Of a stretch of 64,000 nucleotides of DNA, positions 54,880 through 63,416 are shown one piece after another (position 1 is the stretch's first letter; every line of letters starts with the position of its first letter). Location of the stretch: contig NZ_CP073355.1 of the NCBI RefSeq assembly GCF_023525255.1, positions 2,046,001-2,110,000 on the forward strand, read 5' to 3'. The position numbers and the translations under genes were made by a program. The notes under the pieces were generated by a model. That model saw only the letters and a list, made by a program, of their open reading frames with translations. It made no database searches and was not told the origin of the DNA. Source of the DNA: Thermospira aquatica (GTDB lineage Bacteria > Spirochaetota > Brevinematia > Brevinematales > Thermospiraceae).

Positions 54880-55317
54880 TCAAGGAAGGGTAAAGGAAAT
54901 TTGTGCACTTGAATGGGTAACCTCCATCCGGTCGTTATAGGCCCATACAGCCCAGTAATAAGTACCCGAAGAAAGGCTTGGAGGGGGCGAAGAAAAAGAA
55001 GGATACGCCTTGAAATCACTGTAGGAAACATTTCCAGCCTGACCGGGCATCCCGCTTGTCCACATTGCAATACAATCGTTCGTATTGACAATCTTTTTAC
55101 CTTCAACCCTGATGGTGTTTGTAAAAACAGCTACTACCTGATAATAAATACGTTCAGGAGATGACCAGGTAAAGGTTAAAGGAACAGAGACCGTCCCTTT
55201 TGGAGACGCAGTGATGATGAGTGAAGTCCCCTCAAAAAGAGGGTTTTTCTCTCCTACCACACTACAGCCTACAAATATTCCCCAAAAAACCAAAAAAGAA
55301 ACGTTCCTCTTCATCAT
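54880..55317 (-). CDS. Small lipoprotein with Fn3-like fold
   Basis: A 145-residue protein. The signal has a lipobox VGC (Cys18). The mature domain looks like one fibronectin-type-III/immunoglobulin-like sandwich: VPLTFTWSSPERIYYQVVAVF and the final SSGTYYWAVWAYNDRMEVTHSS are typical of domain strands F and G. Function unknown; a surface or periplasmic lipoprotein. GAGGGGAGG precedes the start. It lies 12 bp after the CsgG-PEGA gene and is probably co-transcribed with it. Confidence 0.7.
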   Translation of the reverse strand: MMKRNVSFLVFWGIFVGCSVVGEKNPLFEGTSLIITASPKGTVSVPLTFTWSSPERIYYQVVAVFTNTIRVEGKKIVNTNDCIAMWTSGMPGQAGNVSYSDFKAYPSFSSPPPSLSSGTYYWAVWAYNDRMEVTHSSAQISFTLP

Positions 55318-55329
55318 TCACCTCCCCTC

Positions 55330-56580
55330 TTAATAAGCAATTTGCAATCCGACACCAAGAGAAAGATCTCGCATCGTCACAGACATCTCGGCCACATTAT
55401 AATCACCAAAGAGGTTTACCACCCGATAACGAATGGTGGTAACTGATGGAGTAGTAGTAAAATAGCACAACTCCAGATAAGGGGAAATAAAACTCGTCGG
55501 GAAAATGGTCACCCCTGCCAGTATCTTGCTGTAGAAACGCACGTCCCCAAAATCTATTCCTTTGTCAATAGCAAATATCGCACCAATTCCTCCTCCCACA
55601 TAAGGGGAAAAATAACGACTCTGATAAAAAAAGGCATACTTGGCAAGAAGATCCAGACGATGGTAATAGAGGCTCCTGATTTCTTCAAATGTTTTATTTC
55701 CCGGGAGATTGGTACTATACGTATGAACAATCAGGTTGCCACCATATTCAAAACCAAAGATAAACCCTTTGTTTAAATACTCAATCAATCCAGCATTAAA
55801 AAAAGGCTGATAAGTATTATAAGAAAGGAGCGGAACAAAATGGATGCCAAACGTGCTTCTCAGTGGTCGCACTTCTCCCATCTGTTTGGTCAGTGTACAT
55901 CTTACTACCGTTGTTTCATTGGTTTTAATAGTCACCATAGAACGATACACGTCGTATCCCTTTAATGTAACAGTAAGTTCATATTTTCCTGGGGTTACTA
56001 TCCTCCTGGAGAGAGGGGTATAACCAAGAATATCATTTCCTATCCGTACTTCTGCCCCTGATGGAGTTGTTTCCAGAGAAAGGTATCCGACCGCACTTTC
56101 TGAGATTGTGAGATTCATTTTTTCTGCCATCTCCTGGACAGCGGCAAACAACTGATCTCCCAGAGGTGCCTGTGTCTTCTCCGCTACCAGTATAACTCCA
56201 GAAGAAACATCTACCAACCTTGCATTTACTTCTACCCTATCTTTGACAACCGTATAGCTTCCTACTAAAAGATACTGGGCAGCAACCAACTCGCCGATAC
56301 GAAGAGAGTTTGAAACATCGGCCTCGACCAACCCTGTGAGCACAAGTTTATGCTCTTGAATCACTGAACGAAGTTGCTGACGTTCGACCAGTTTAAGTGC
56401 AGGATTTTTTGAGAAAACGGCCACAAAACTCTCCGCCAGACTCGAAGAGAGAAAGTCGTATCCCGTCTGTGGGGAAAGATTTTTGAGATCAAGAATGGCT
56501 AGTGTTTTTTGATTGGCAGAAAAACCCAAGGTCAAACAAGCAAATGCTATCCATACCCATAATAATACTTTCCTTCGCAT
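55330..56580 (-). CDS. CsgG-like/PEGA/beta-barrel envelope protein
   Basis: A 416-residue exported protein. A signal peptide (to about residue 21) precedes a CsgG/FlgO-like domain (about 24-155: KTLAILDLKNLSPQTG, VERQQLRSVIQEHKL, AQYLLVGSYTVV). A PEGA domain follows (about 168-235: GYLSLETTPSGAEVRIGNDILGYTPL, given in parts). The last 170 residues are amphipathic strands with GGGIGAIF and the end SLGVGLQIAY, like an eight-stranded outer-membrane barrel. The order suggests a protein that anchors a peptidoglycan or secretion module in the outer membrane. The start ATG 56578-56580 follows AAAGGAG. Confidence 0.75.
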   Translation of the reverse strand: MRRKVLLWVWIAFACLTLGFSANQKTLAILDLKNLSPQTGYDFLSSSLAESFVAVFSKNPALKLVERQQLRSVIQEHKLVLTGLVEADVSNSLRIGELVAAQYLLVGSYTVVKDRVEVNARLVDVSSGVILVAEKTQAPLGDQLFAAVQEMAEKMNLTISESAVGYLSLETTPSGAEVRIGNDILGYTPLSRRIVTPGKYELTVTLKGYDVYRSMVTIKTNETTVVRCTLTKQMGEVRPLRSTFGIHFVPLLSYNTYQPFFNAGLIEYLNKGFIFGFEYGGNLIVHTYSTNLPGNKTFEEIRSLYYHRLDLLAKYAFFYQSRYFSPYVGGGIGAIFAIDKGIDFGDVRFYSKILAGVTIFPTSFISPYLELCYFTTTPSVTTIRYRVVNLFGDYNVAEMSVTMRDLSLGVGLQIAY

Positions 56581-56598
56581 AAAAACTCCTTTTTTTAC

Positions 56599-56626
56599 AA
56601 TATACACCCATACGCAAAAAAATCAA
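56599..56626 (-). promoter_or_regulatory. Promoter of the CsgG-PEGA gene
   Basis: On the minus strand TTGATT (56621-56626), 16 bp, TATATT (56599-56604), about 19 bp before the start codon. Confidence 0.55.
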
Positions 56627-56689
56627 CTTTTCTCAGGTTTTGCAAAAACTATTCTTAGAAATTTTTTTTGTTTTTTTGCTTCATTTTTA

Positions 56690-56723
56690 TTGACTAATTT
56701 TTATAAATACAGTAAAATATAAT
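56690..56723 (+). promoter_or_regulatory. Promoter of rpsT
   Basis: TTGACT (56690-56695), 17 bp, TAAAAT (56713-56718). A second TATAAT overlaps at 56718-56723. The preceding 50 bases are A/T-rich, like an UP element. Confidence 0.72.
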
Positions 56724-56753
56724 ACTAAATTTTTGGAAGGCAAGGAGGTTTTT

Positions 56754-57032
56754 GTGCCTATAATCAAATCCGCTAAAAAACAGATGCGCAAAGCAGAGAA
56801 GCGTCGTGCTAGAAACAGAGCCCTCAAAACTGCTCTCAAAAATCTGCGCAAGGAGACTCTTCAGCTTCTTCAGGATCCCAAGACAACACTTGCTCAAGCC
56901 CAGGAGGCTCTGAACACCTTTAAGTCCAAGATTGATAATGCATGGGCTAAAGGAATCTACAAGAGAAATAAATCTTCTCGACTCATTTCTCGAATGGAAC
57001 AGATATTTAATCAAAAATTTGGCCAGAAATAA
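56754..57032 (+). CDS. rpsT: 30S ribosomal protein S20
   Basis: A 92-residue, very basic helical protein: SAKKQMRKAEKRRARNRALK (residues 5-24), then long helices and a basic end (KRNKSSRLISRMEQ). S20 binds 16S rRNA in the small subunit. The start is GTG (56754-56756) preceded by AAGGAGG; the in-frame ATG-type start further upstream would add seven residues and run through the ribosome site. A GTG or TTG start on rpsT is also known in E. coli. Confidence 0.95.
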   Translation: MPIIKSAKKQMRKAEKRRARNRALKTALKNLRKETLQLLQDPKTTLAQAQEALNTFKSKIDNAWAKGIYKRNKSSRLISRMEQIFNQKFGQK

Positions 57033-57079
57033 AACAAGGTTATGATAACTAAAAAGTAATATATATGAGGAGGATAAAT

Positions 57080-57391
57080 ATGGCTCGAGAAAAACTTACA
57101 AAGGCTCATCTGGTCGATAAAGTGTACCAGGATCCTGCAGTGGATGAGTTGAAACTGACACGAAAGCAAATCATGACGGTGGTCTCTGTTTTTGTCGAGA
57201 AATTACGTGAGTCTATCGAAGGTCTTGGTGAGGATGATCGCATTGAACTCAGGGGTTTTGGTACTTTTGGTGTTAAAAAACGAAAAGCCAGAGTTGCCAG
57301 AAATCCTAAAACAGGCGAAGAGGTTAAAGTCCCATCTAGAAAGACTCCATTTTTCAAACCTGGAAAAGAGCTTAAGAACTCTGTGAAGTAG
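57080..57391 (+). CDS. HU/IHF-family DNA-binding protein
   Basis: A 103-residue histone-like protein. HU landmarks are LTKAHLVDKVYQ at the N-terminus, IELRGFGTFGVKKRKARVARNP (about 56-77, with the DNA-intercalating RNP of the beta arm) and PFFKPGKELK at the end. It is slightly longer than E. coli HU (90), with a few extra residues near the first helices. AGGAGG lies just upstream of ATG 57080, 47 bp after rpsT, so read-through from rpsT is possible. Confidence 0.93.
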   Translation: MAREKLTKAHLVDKVYQDPAVDELKLTRKQIMTVVSVFVEKLRESIEGLGEDDRIELRGFGTFGVKKRKARVARNPKTGEEVKVPSRKTPFFKPGKELKNSVK

Positions 57392-57437
57392 GTCGAGGAG
57401 TTCAAAAAATAGAAAAGAATTCAGCAAGGAGGCCTTT

Positions 57438-57836
57438 ATGGCAAAAGACAATCTTGGACCCAATATTGACGAAAGCATGGTTGATACTGTTTTAGCTGAT
57501 GATATTGATTTTCAGGGTACCATGCGTTTCAATAAGTCTCTCATGATCAAGGGACGCTTTGAAGGCAAAATTGAAGCTACCGGTCATCTCATTGTAGGAC
57601 CAAAAGCTGTTATCAACGCTGACGTAAAAGCTGGTGTGGTAACAAACTATGGCCAGATTAACGGAAATGTAGAAGGTCTCGAGCGTGTAGAATTGCTTCA
57701 CAATGCCAAACTCACCGGGGATATCAAGACTCCCGATCTCATCATCGAGACAGGGTGTTCTTTTAATGGAAACTGTACCATGGTTCCAAAACAGCCCTCC
57801 CAAACTCCTCAAAATCAACAGACTGTCAAAAAGTAA
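57438..57836 (+). CDS. Bactofilin
   Basis: A 132-residue bactofilin (DUF583), a self-polymerising cytoskeletal protein. The core (about 25-110) shows the right-handed beta-helix pattern with regular hydrophobic repeats: LMIKGRFEGKIEATGHLIVG, AVINADVKAGVVTNYGQING and NVEGLERVELLHNAKLTGDI. Short hydrophilic tails flank it, the C-terminal one Gln/Pro-rich. Bactofilins are implicated in spirochaete cell shape and in placing peptidoglycan enzymes. It ends at a bidirectional terminator. Confidence 0.95.
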   Translation: MAKDNLGPNIDESMVDTVLADDIDFQGTMRFNKSLMIKGRFEGKIEATGHLIVGPKAVINADVKAGVVTNYGQINGNVEGLERVELLHNAKLTGDIKTPDLIIETGCSFNGNCTMVPKQPSQTPQNQQTVKK

Positions 57837-57837
57837 C

Positions 57838-57867
57838 AAAAAAGGCTGCTTTTTAGCAGCCTTTTTT
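57838..57867. terminator. Bidirectional terminator between bactofilin and mutS2
   Basis: Stem GGCTGCT/AGCAGCC (57844-57850, 57855-57861), loop TTTT, with six A upstream and six T downstream. The mutS2 stop codon overlaps it. Confidence 0.93.
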
Positions 57868-60211
57868 ATCGTATTCGCACAATAGTTTTTCCCCTTCCTC
57901 CTTCGTTCTGAGGAGCAAATTCATAGGAAGCGACGTTTTTCTGTTGTCTCAGAAAGTCATGAATCGCTCGCTGCAAGATGCCTCCTCCCATCCCATGGAT
58001 AATGTACACTACTGCTGCCCCCTCAAGAAGAGCTTTATCAAGAGTCTTTTCTACCTCTCGTAAAGCTTCATCCACTGTTTTTCCTCGTACATCAAGAGAG
58101 AGGTTCGACGTTTTCATATGTTGAGAAAAAGAAAAAGTCTCACGAGGAGATGGCTGTGGAGAAGAAGGCACGTCTTGTTCTGATGTATAAATCTCCTCAA
58201 GACTCACAATAAACGAGATACCACCCACGCGAACCTTGGCTTTGTCACGCTGAATAGATTCAATAACCCCGCTTGCCTGAAATGAGGGAAGAAAAACAGT
58301 TTGTCCTACCTGGGGGACTCTTATAGGTTGATAAAAGGATTTCTGACTTTGCTGAATACGCTTTTCGATAATGTCTGCTTGTTTTTCTAAATCTTTGGGT
58401 GAAAGTTGGGATTTTTTTACCATTTCATGAAGACGATTAATCTCTTCTCTCAGGGTGGACAATTCTTCGCTCATTTTTTCTAGTTGTTTCTCTTTTAAAG
58501 TTTTCTCGCGGACCTCGAGTTCCTTTAATTTCTTCTGGTAGGAAAGCTCCATCTGAAATACCTCTGCCATTCGTTTCTCAAGCTTTTGTTGTTTAGCAAC
58601 CAGGAGCTGTTTTTGTTTCTCCACCTCTTGAAGCAGTTTTTCTGTCGGAGAAAGCATCTCTTCAAGATAACGAGACGCAGCATTGATAATACTTTTTTCT
58701 AAACCATGACGACGAGCAATATCCAGTGCGAAACTCATAGAAGATTCCCCGTACTGAAGCTTATACAACGGAAGAAGACGTTCACTATCAAACATTACCG
58801 AAGCATTCTGGATACGTCGATCCTCATAAGCCATTTGTTTTAATCCATTGTAATGAGTGGTAATGATGACCATAGCACCTTTTGCCAGAAGGGCCTGAAG
58901 ATAGGCTTTGGCCAGGGCTTCCCCTTCTCTCGGGTCAGTGTTATTTGCTATCTCGTCAATAAGAACAAGAGTAGTACTATCGGCATTTTCCCAGATGGTT
59001 TGAAGAGAAACTATCTGAGCTGTGAAGCTCGAAAGTGCCCTTTCCAGGTTTTGCTCATCTCCTATTTCAGCATAAACTTTATGAAAAACCCCTAAACGTG
59101 CTTCTGTGGCAGGTAATGGGATGCCACACATCCCCATGAGTACCAAAAGCCCAGCAGTTTTAAGAGAGACTGTCTTTCCTCCAGCATTTGGTCCACTAAT
59201 GATAAGTGATTGATATCCCTCAAGAAGAATATCTACCGGCACCGCCTTCTCTCTCAGAAAAGGATGACGCGCCTCACGAATATGTATATGGGGGGTTTCA
59301 CTTACCTGAGGAAGCGTTCCCTGCACACTTTTCCAGTAAAGAAAACGAAGGTGGAGCCATTCCCAGATTGGACAAACCTCATAGACTATTTTTAATCCCA
59401 CTTGAATCTGGCGAAGAAGACCGGTAATTTCACCCATCAAACGCCACATCTCCTGGAGTTCAAGTTCATCAATCTCGAGAATCTCATTATTGGCATCAAT
59501 GATAAATGCCGGTTCCATATAAACCGTTTCACCTGTCTTAGAATAGGAATGAAGAATAGCTTGATATTCCCGTTGAAAGACGTTTTTCATGGAGGTTTTA
59601 ATAGGAAGAACAAATCTCCCCTCTTTGACAGTGACAAACGTATCCTGGAGATATCCCTGAACCGTTTCATCAGCAATAAACGTCTCGAGTTTTTGCTGAA
59701 TATTTTTTCGCAAATTGCGTTTTTTTTCCCGTATCTCGATTAAATGGGGACTTGCATTTTCAAAGATCTCTCCCTCAGGGGAAAGAATACCATCTATGGT
59801 TCGTCTCATTTCAGGATAATCTTCCAGTGTAGCACACAAACTGTAGAGATGGGGATAAACCTCCTGGTTTCTCTGAACCTCTTGGAAAAGCTGGATATTA
59901 TTTTCAAGCAACGTCAAAAGCCTGCGAAAGAGGAGTGTTTCCTCAGGAGAGAGAATTGCTCCTTCCAGTGCCAGCTTACGAAACATCTCTTCCATATCCA
60001 CCAGTTCCTCAGAAGCAAAGGTAAAACCCTTGTGTGCAAGAGTAATATACTCAGAAAGTGTCTCAAAATCATCCTGAAGAGAAGAAACATACCCATAAGG
60101 AACTAGAGAGAGGATCTTTTGTTTTGTGGTTTCACATCGGGCAGAACGAGCAAATTCTTCGAGAAGTTCGTGAAAACCAAGGGCCCGGGCATCAAAGTGT
60201 CTTTCTGCCAT
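57866..60211 (-). CDS. mutS2: Endonuclease MutS2
   Basis: A 781-residue MutS-family protein. There is no mismatch-binding N-terminal domain. The MutS core and ATPase carry Walker A SGPNAGGKTVSLKTAG (339-354), Walker B in TLVLIDEIANNTDPREG (the DEI) and the conserved ALSSFTAQI. A coiled-coil follows (about 515-625), and a C-terminal Smr nuclease domain has LDVRGKTVDEAL and HGMGGGILQ. MutS2 suppresses recombination or rescues collided ribosomes. The start overlaps the end of the glycosyltransferase gene by 20 bp. Confidence 0.96.
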   Translation of the reverse strand: MAERHFDARALGFHELLEEFARSARCETTKQKILSLVPYGYVSSLQDDFETLSEYITLAHKGFTFASEELVDMEEMFRKLALEGAILSPEETLLFRRLLTLLENNIQLFQEVQRNQEVYPHLYSLCATLEDYPEMRRTIDGILSPEGEIFENASPHLIEIREKKRNLRKNIQQKLETFIADETVQGYLQDTFVTVKEGRFVLPIKTSMKNVFQREYQAILHSYSKTGETVYMEPAFIIDANNEILEIDELELQEMWRLMGEITGLLRQIQVGLKIVYEVCPIWEWLHLRFLYWKSVQGTLPQVSETPHIHIREARHPFLREKAVPVDILLEGYQSLIISGPNAGGKTVSLKTAGLLVLMGMCGIPLPATEARLGVFHKVYAEIGDEQNLERALSSFTAQIVSLQTIWENADSTTLVLIDEIANNTDPREGEALAKAYLQALLAKGAMVIITTHYNGLKQMAYEDRRIQNASVMFDSERLLPLYKLQYGESSMSFALDIARRHGLEKSIINAASRYLEEMLSPTEKLLQEVEKQKQLLVAKQQKLEKRMAEVFQMELSYQKKLKELEVREKTLKEKQLEKMSEELSTLREEINRLHEMVKKSQLSPKDLEKQADIIEKRIQQSQKSFYQPIRVPQVGQTVFLPSFQASGVIESIQRDKAKVRVGGISFIVSLEEIYTSEQDVPSSPQPSPRETFSFSQHMKTSNLSLDVRGKTVDEALREVEKTLDKALLEGAAVVYIIHGMGGGILQRAIHDFLRQQKNVASYEFAPQNEGGRGKTIVRIR

Positions 60212-61322
60212 GAAATTCCTCCACTATTTCACCTATCCGAGCATAAAAATCCCGTGCCATCTCATCCCAATGAAAGCGAGCAGCCCATTCTAGAGCTTTT
60301 TTTGAAAATTCTTCCCACAGAGAAGATTCCTCAAGAAGCTTTTCAACCGCTTTAACCAGAGCTTCAATAGAGCCATTCTCCACAAGTAACCCTGTGTTTC
60401 CATGCTGAATAGAATCCTTTAGTCCAGGAATTTCATAAGCCACAACAGGGGTACCAAGAGCATTCGCCTCGATCACCACTATTCCCCATCCTTCCTTCTC
60501 AGAGGGTAGAACCATCACCCAGGCCCTTCGAAGAAGGGCTTGTTTGGCTTCTTCATCAATAAAACCGTAAAACTCAACACATCCCTCAAGCCCGAGATCC
60601 TTTGAAAGTTTTTCCAATTTTTCCCTCTCTTCTCCCTGACCAGCGATGACAAATTTCACCTGAGGATGAGAAGCATGAATCCTGTGAGCCATTCTGAGAA
60701 AATGATCCACCCGTTTATACGACTTTAACCGTCCGAGATACACTACCAAGGGGACTTTCTCCCTTTCAGCTATTTTTGTCTCAAAAGAAATAGGAGCAAG
60801 GGATACTCCATTGTAAACCACGGAAAGCTTCTGATAAGGATACAGCTTTTGCAATTCTCTGGTGGTACTTGGAGAAACTGCCAGAAGAGGTGTACGAACA
60901 TACGCCCTTAGAAAAAATCGCTCCATCAAAAAAACATAGGTAGCAAGATACCAGGGAAGAATGGTATAGAGACTTTTACCATGAATATGGTGCATAAGAG
61001 CCACCACAGGCACCTCTTTAATATACCACGGCGTCGCAAGAGGAATCTTTGAAATATCGTCGATAACCAGATCATACGACTTTTGTTTACCCTGTGTTTG
61101 CCACCACCAAAAAAAAGAAAAGTTTAAAAAGAAATTTGAAAATAGACGATAAATTGTATACCACGGTGTCTTTTCAAGAGTTTGACAACCGTGAAACCTC
61201 GCACTAAGAAAGTCCACTTCCCAATCGGGGGGTTTTCTTTTCAAAAGCTCATGGATATGTACCTCTGCTCCCCCTGCCTCCGGGTGAAAAATATCTCTCC
61301 AGTTAACAACCAGCACTTTCAT
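60192..61322 (-). CDS. Glycosyltransferase family 4
   Basis: A 376-residue GT-B enzyme. The acceptor half begins MKVLVVNWRDIFHPEAGGAEVHI, and the donor half carries VVYLGRLKSYKRVDHFLRMA and the EX7E motif EKEGWGIVVIEANALGTPVVA. A hydrophobic stretch around residues 58-75 may associate with the membrane. The product is likely a surface glycan or glycolipid. ATG 61320-61322 is preferred; a TTG two codons upstream is also possible. It is second in an operon with the preceding small protein and mutS2. Confidence 0.9.
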   Translation of the reverse strand: MKVLVVNWRDIFHPEAGGAEVHIHELLKRKPPDWEVDFLSARFHGCQTLEKTPWYTIYRLFSNFFLNFSFFWWWQTQGKQKSYDLVIDDISKIPLATPWYIKEVPVVALMHHIHGKSLYTILPWYLATYVFLMERFFLRAYVRTPLLAVSPSTTRELQKLYPYQKLSVVYNGVSLAPISFETKIAEREKVPLVVYLGRLKSYKRVDHFLRMAHRIHASHPQVKFVIAGQGEEREKLEKLSKDLGLEGCVEFYGFIDEEAKQALLRRAWVMVLPSEKEGWGIVVIEANALGTPVVAYEIPGLKDSIQHGNTGLLVENGSIEALVKAVEKLLEESSLWEEFSKKALEWAARFHWDEMARDFYARIGEIVEEFHGRKTL

Positions 61323-61324
61323 AG

Positions 61325-61777
61325 TCAAAACTCTGTCTGATAGAGAGGGATCGTCAACTGAAATTTTTGAAAAGAGCCCTGGTACTGACGATAATGAACC
61401 TGATCATAATACGCTGCAAAAAGGGGAATCAAAAAAGTAGAGAGATAGATATAATTCCAATCAGTATCTGAGAGAAAAGCTCCTTCTTGTTGATAGAAAT
61501 ATGCGTTCTTAATCATAAGAACATTCATAATAAGATAAAATGAAATAGGAATGGCCACAAAAAACACCACGTCATACCGCCGCCAGGTACTTTCAGTAAA
61601 AGGCAGGGTATTTGTCCCTTTGATCAGATAGGTGTTAGGCAATTCAGGAGGATGTGATACCCTTATACGAGGGAGAATCTCCCCCTCCACAAGGGAAACA
61701 TTCGTCTCCATAAGCGGAGCATCATCCAGTCCCCACACAGAGACAAAGAACAAAAAAAATATCCCGAGGTATTTCAT
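61325..61777 (-). CDS. Small exported/membrane protein of unknown function
   Basis: A 150-residue protein, not recognised. A signal-like hydrophobic segment (MKYLGIFFLFFVSVWG) is followed by a loop (about 20-65) and two more hydrophobic helices (YDVVFFVAIPISFYLIMNVL and YIYLSTFLIPLFAAYY). The C-terminal tail has RQYQGSFQKFQLTIPLYQ, which looks like a beta edge. The layout resembles short membrane proteins sometimes found with lipoprotein or secretion genes. Start ATG 61775-61777 lies seven bases after a consensus -10 box and has no Shine-Dalgarno, so it is likely leaderless. It leads the glycosyltransferase-mutS2 operon. Confidence 0.65.
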   Translation of the reverse strand: MKYLGIFFLFFVSVWGLDDAPLMETNVSLVEGEILPRIRVSHPPELPNTYLIKGTNTLPFTESTWRRYDVVFFVAIPISFYLIMNVLMIKNAYFYQQEGAFLSDTDWNYIYLSTFLIPLFAAYYDQVHYRQYQGSFQKFQLTIPLYQTEF

Positions 61778-61784
61778 GATGAGT

Positions 61785-61813
61785 ATTATAGGAGAGAAAT
61801 CCAAATTCGTCAA
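61785..61813 (-). promoter_or_regulatory. Leaderless promoter of the small membrane protein-GT4-mutS2 operon
   Basis: On the minus strand TTGACG (61808-61813), 17 bp, TATAAT (61785-61790), then seven bases to the ATG. Confidence 0.85.
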
Positions 61814-61912
61814 ATAAAAAATATTTTTTTCAAAAACCAACCTATGATCGAGCTAGAAAATTTTATTTTCTCTACTCATCAACCGATAAAAATAAAAAAA
61901 CAAGGAAAGTAT

Positions 61913-62263
61913 ATGAATCGAGCGATGTCTCTTTTATGCGCTCTTTTACTTCTCGTAAGTTGTGAGATGAATAAACAAACTCGCTCTACTCCCCAGGTTA
62001 AAACAAAAACAAAAACCACCACCGCCGTCCAACAAGAGAAAGCCACGTCGTCGGCCAAAACATCAACCACTGCACCATCTATCATGGAACAGGTAAGAAA
62101 ATTTTTTACTCCTCAAGAAACAAAAAAATCCTCTAAAACCTCTCCCATTTCCTTTTGGCAAATTCCTTTTGCATTGCAAAACATCAAACCAACTACGATA
62201 GTGTTTACCGTAACAGGAGGTGCGCTTTTTCTCCATTTTCTCCTCAAAGCTTTGAAAAAATAA
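61913..62263 (+). CDS. Small lipoprotein with C-terminal membrane helix
   Basis: A 116-residue protein, not recognised. The N-terminus is a lipoprotein signal (MNRAMSLLCALLLLVSC, Cys17 lipobox VSC). The middle is Thr/Lys/Ser-rich and disordered (about 20-75). A hydrophobic helix near the end (TTIVFTVTGGALFLHFLLKAL, about 92-112) closes with two lysines. One end is therefore lipid-anchored and the other is membrane-inserted. The start ATG 61913 follows AAGGAAAG; the upstream frame from 61844 would add 23 residues. The gene converges with ftsW, one base apart. Confidence 0.7.
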   Translation: MNRAMSLLCALLLLVSCEMNKQTRSTPQVKTKTKTTTAVQQEKATSSAKTSTTAPSIMEQVRKFFTPQETKKSSKTSPISFWQIPFALQNIKPTTIVFTVTGGALFLHFLLKALKK

Positions 62264-62264
62264 G

Positions 62265-63407
62265 CTAATCGAATGCCTCGTCAAAATTTCGTTGCACTTC
62301 CTTTACTGTTGCATGTACCTCATCTCCGTGAGCACTCAGGTTTAAAAGAATCCCCATCGCACAGGAAAACATAAGAAGCGAAGATCCACCATAGCTTACA
62401 AATGGCAAACTCACCCCTGTTGGAGGGAAAAGTCCCGTGGTTACCCCTATATTGAGCAGGACATGGAAACCAAAAAGTGAGGCAATTCCATACCCAAGAA
62501 GCTGACCAAAGGGGTCCTTGATACGCTTGGCGATAAGAAAAGCCCGAAGAAAAATAAAAAGATACACACCAAGAAGTAAAAGTGCCACCACAAGCCCCAT
62601 CTCTTCGGTGATAATCGCATAAATAAAATCGGTATGCGGTGTAGGAAGAGCCCCTATCTTTTGAGTGGAGTTTCCCAAACCCTTTCCAAACCAGCCAGCA
62701 TTAGCAAAAGCCCGATACGACTGGATAAGATGATAGCCCTTGCCATAAGGGTCGTTCCAGGGATTGAGAAACGAAAGAACTCTCGCCTTGCGATAGGCTA
62801 CTTTCACCACAAAAGCTACCAGAACAGGGAGGCTGAGAAGTGATACACTCAAAAGATGTTTAAGAGAGGCTCCTCCCACAAAAAACATCACCATCCCCAC
62901 CATAAGCAAAAGAACCGCAATAGAAAATCCGGATTGCATCAAAATGATAAAAAACATCGCTGTCACAATCAAAAGAGGAGGAAGGAATCCAAAAGTAAAA
63001 TCCCCTAATTTGCGCTGTTTCTTTGTCAGAATAAAAGAAAGATAAATCACCACAACAAGTTTTGCAAACTCTGCAGGATTCATATCAAAAAAACCCAAAC
63101 TGATCCAGCGCCTCGCCCCTCCCCTGACACTCCCAAGCCCCGGCACAAACACCAACAAAAGAAGAAAAAACGTCAAAAATACGATGGGTTTTATCCATCG
63201 ACGAAGCTCAGTGTATTCATACCGAGCCATAAAGATCATAACTCCAAACCCTAAAAGCACAAAAAACATCTGCTTCATCGCGTACGTATAGATATTACCC
63301 GTATAACGGAGGGAAAAATAGGAACTCGAGCTAAAGACAAACAGTATTCCCAGTACCATTAAAAAAAGAACAGCATACAAAAGTGACCTGTCTATCCTTG
63401 AGAGCAA
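62265..63407 (-). CDS. ftsW: FtsW/RodA/SpoVE-family peptidoglycan glycosyltransferase
   Basis: A 380-residue SEDS protein with ten hydrophobic helices. The family motifs are GARRWISLGFFDMNPAEFAKL (in two parts), QSYRAFANAGWFGKGLGNSTQKIGALPTPHTDFIYAIITEE (key residues HTDFI and EE) and FPPTGVSLPFVSYGGSSLL (Asp/Gly-rich end). GxG-P-HTDF spacing is more like FtsW than RodA. The start is TTG at 63405-63407 after GGGGGGAG; the spacing is short. It lies nine bases after a barrel gene, so the two are probably one transcript. FtsW builds septal peptidoglycan with its class-B PBP. Confidence 0.9.
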   Translation of the reverse strand: MLSRIDRSLLYAVLFLMVLGILFVFSSSSYFSLRYTGNIYTYAMKQMFFVLLGFGVMIFMARYEYTELRRWIKPIVFLTFFLLLLVFVPGLGSVRGGARRWISLGFFDMNPAEFAKLVVVIYLSFILTKKQRKLGDFTFGFLPPLLIVTAMFFIILMQSGFSIAVLLLMVGMVMFFVGGASLKHLLSVSLLSLPVLVAFVVKVAYRKARVLSFLNPWNDPYGKGYHLIQSYRAFANAGWFGKGLGNSTQKIGALPTPHTDFIYAIITEEMGLVVALLLLGVYLFIFLRAFLIAKRIKDPFGQLLGYGIASLFGFHVLLNIGVTTGLFPPTGVSLPFVSYGGSSLLMFSCAMGILLNLSAHGDEVHATVKEVQRNFDEAFD

Positions 63408-63416
63408 ATCTCCCCC

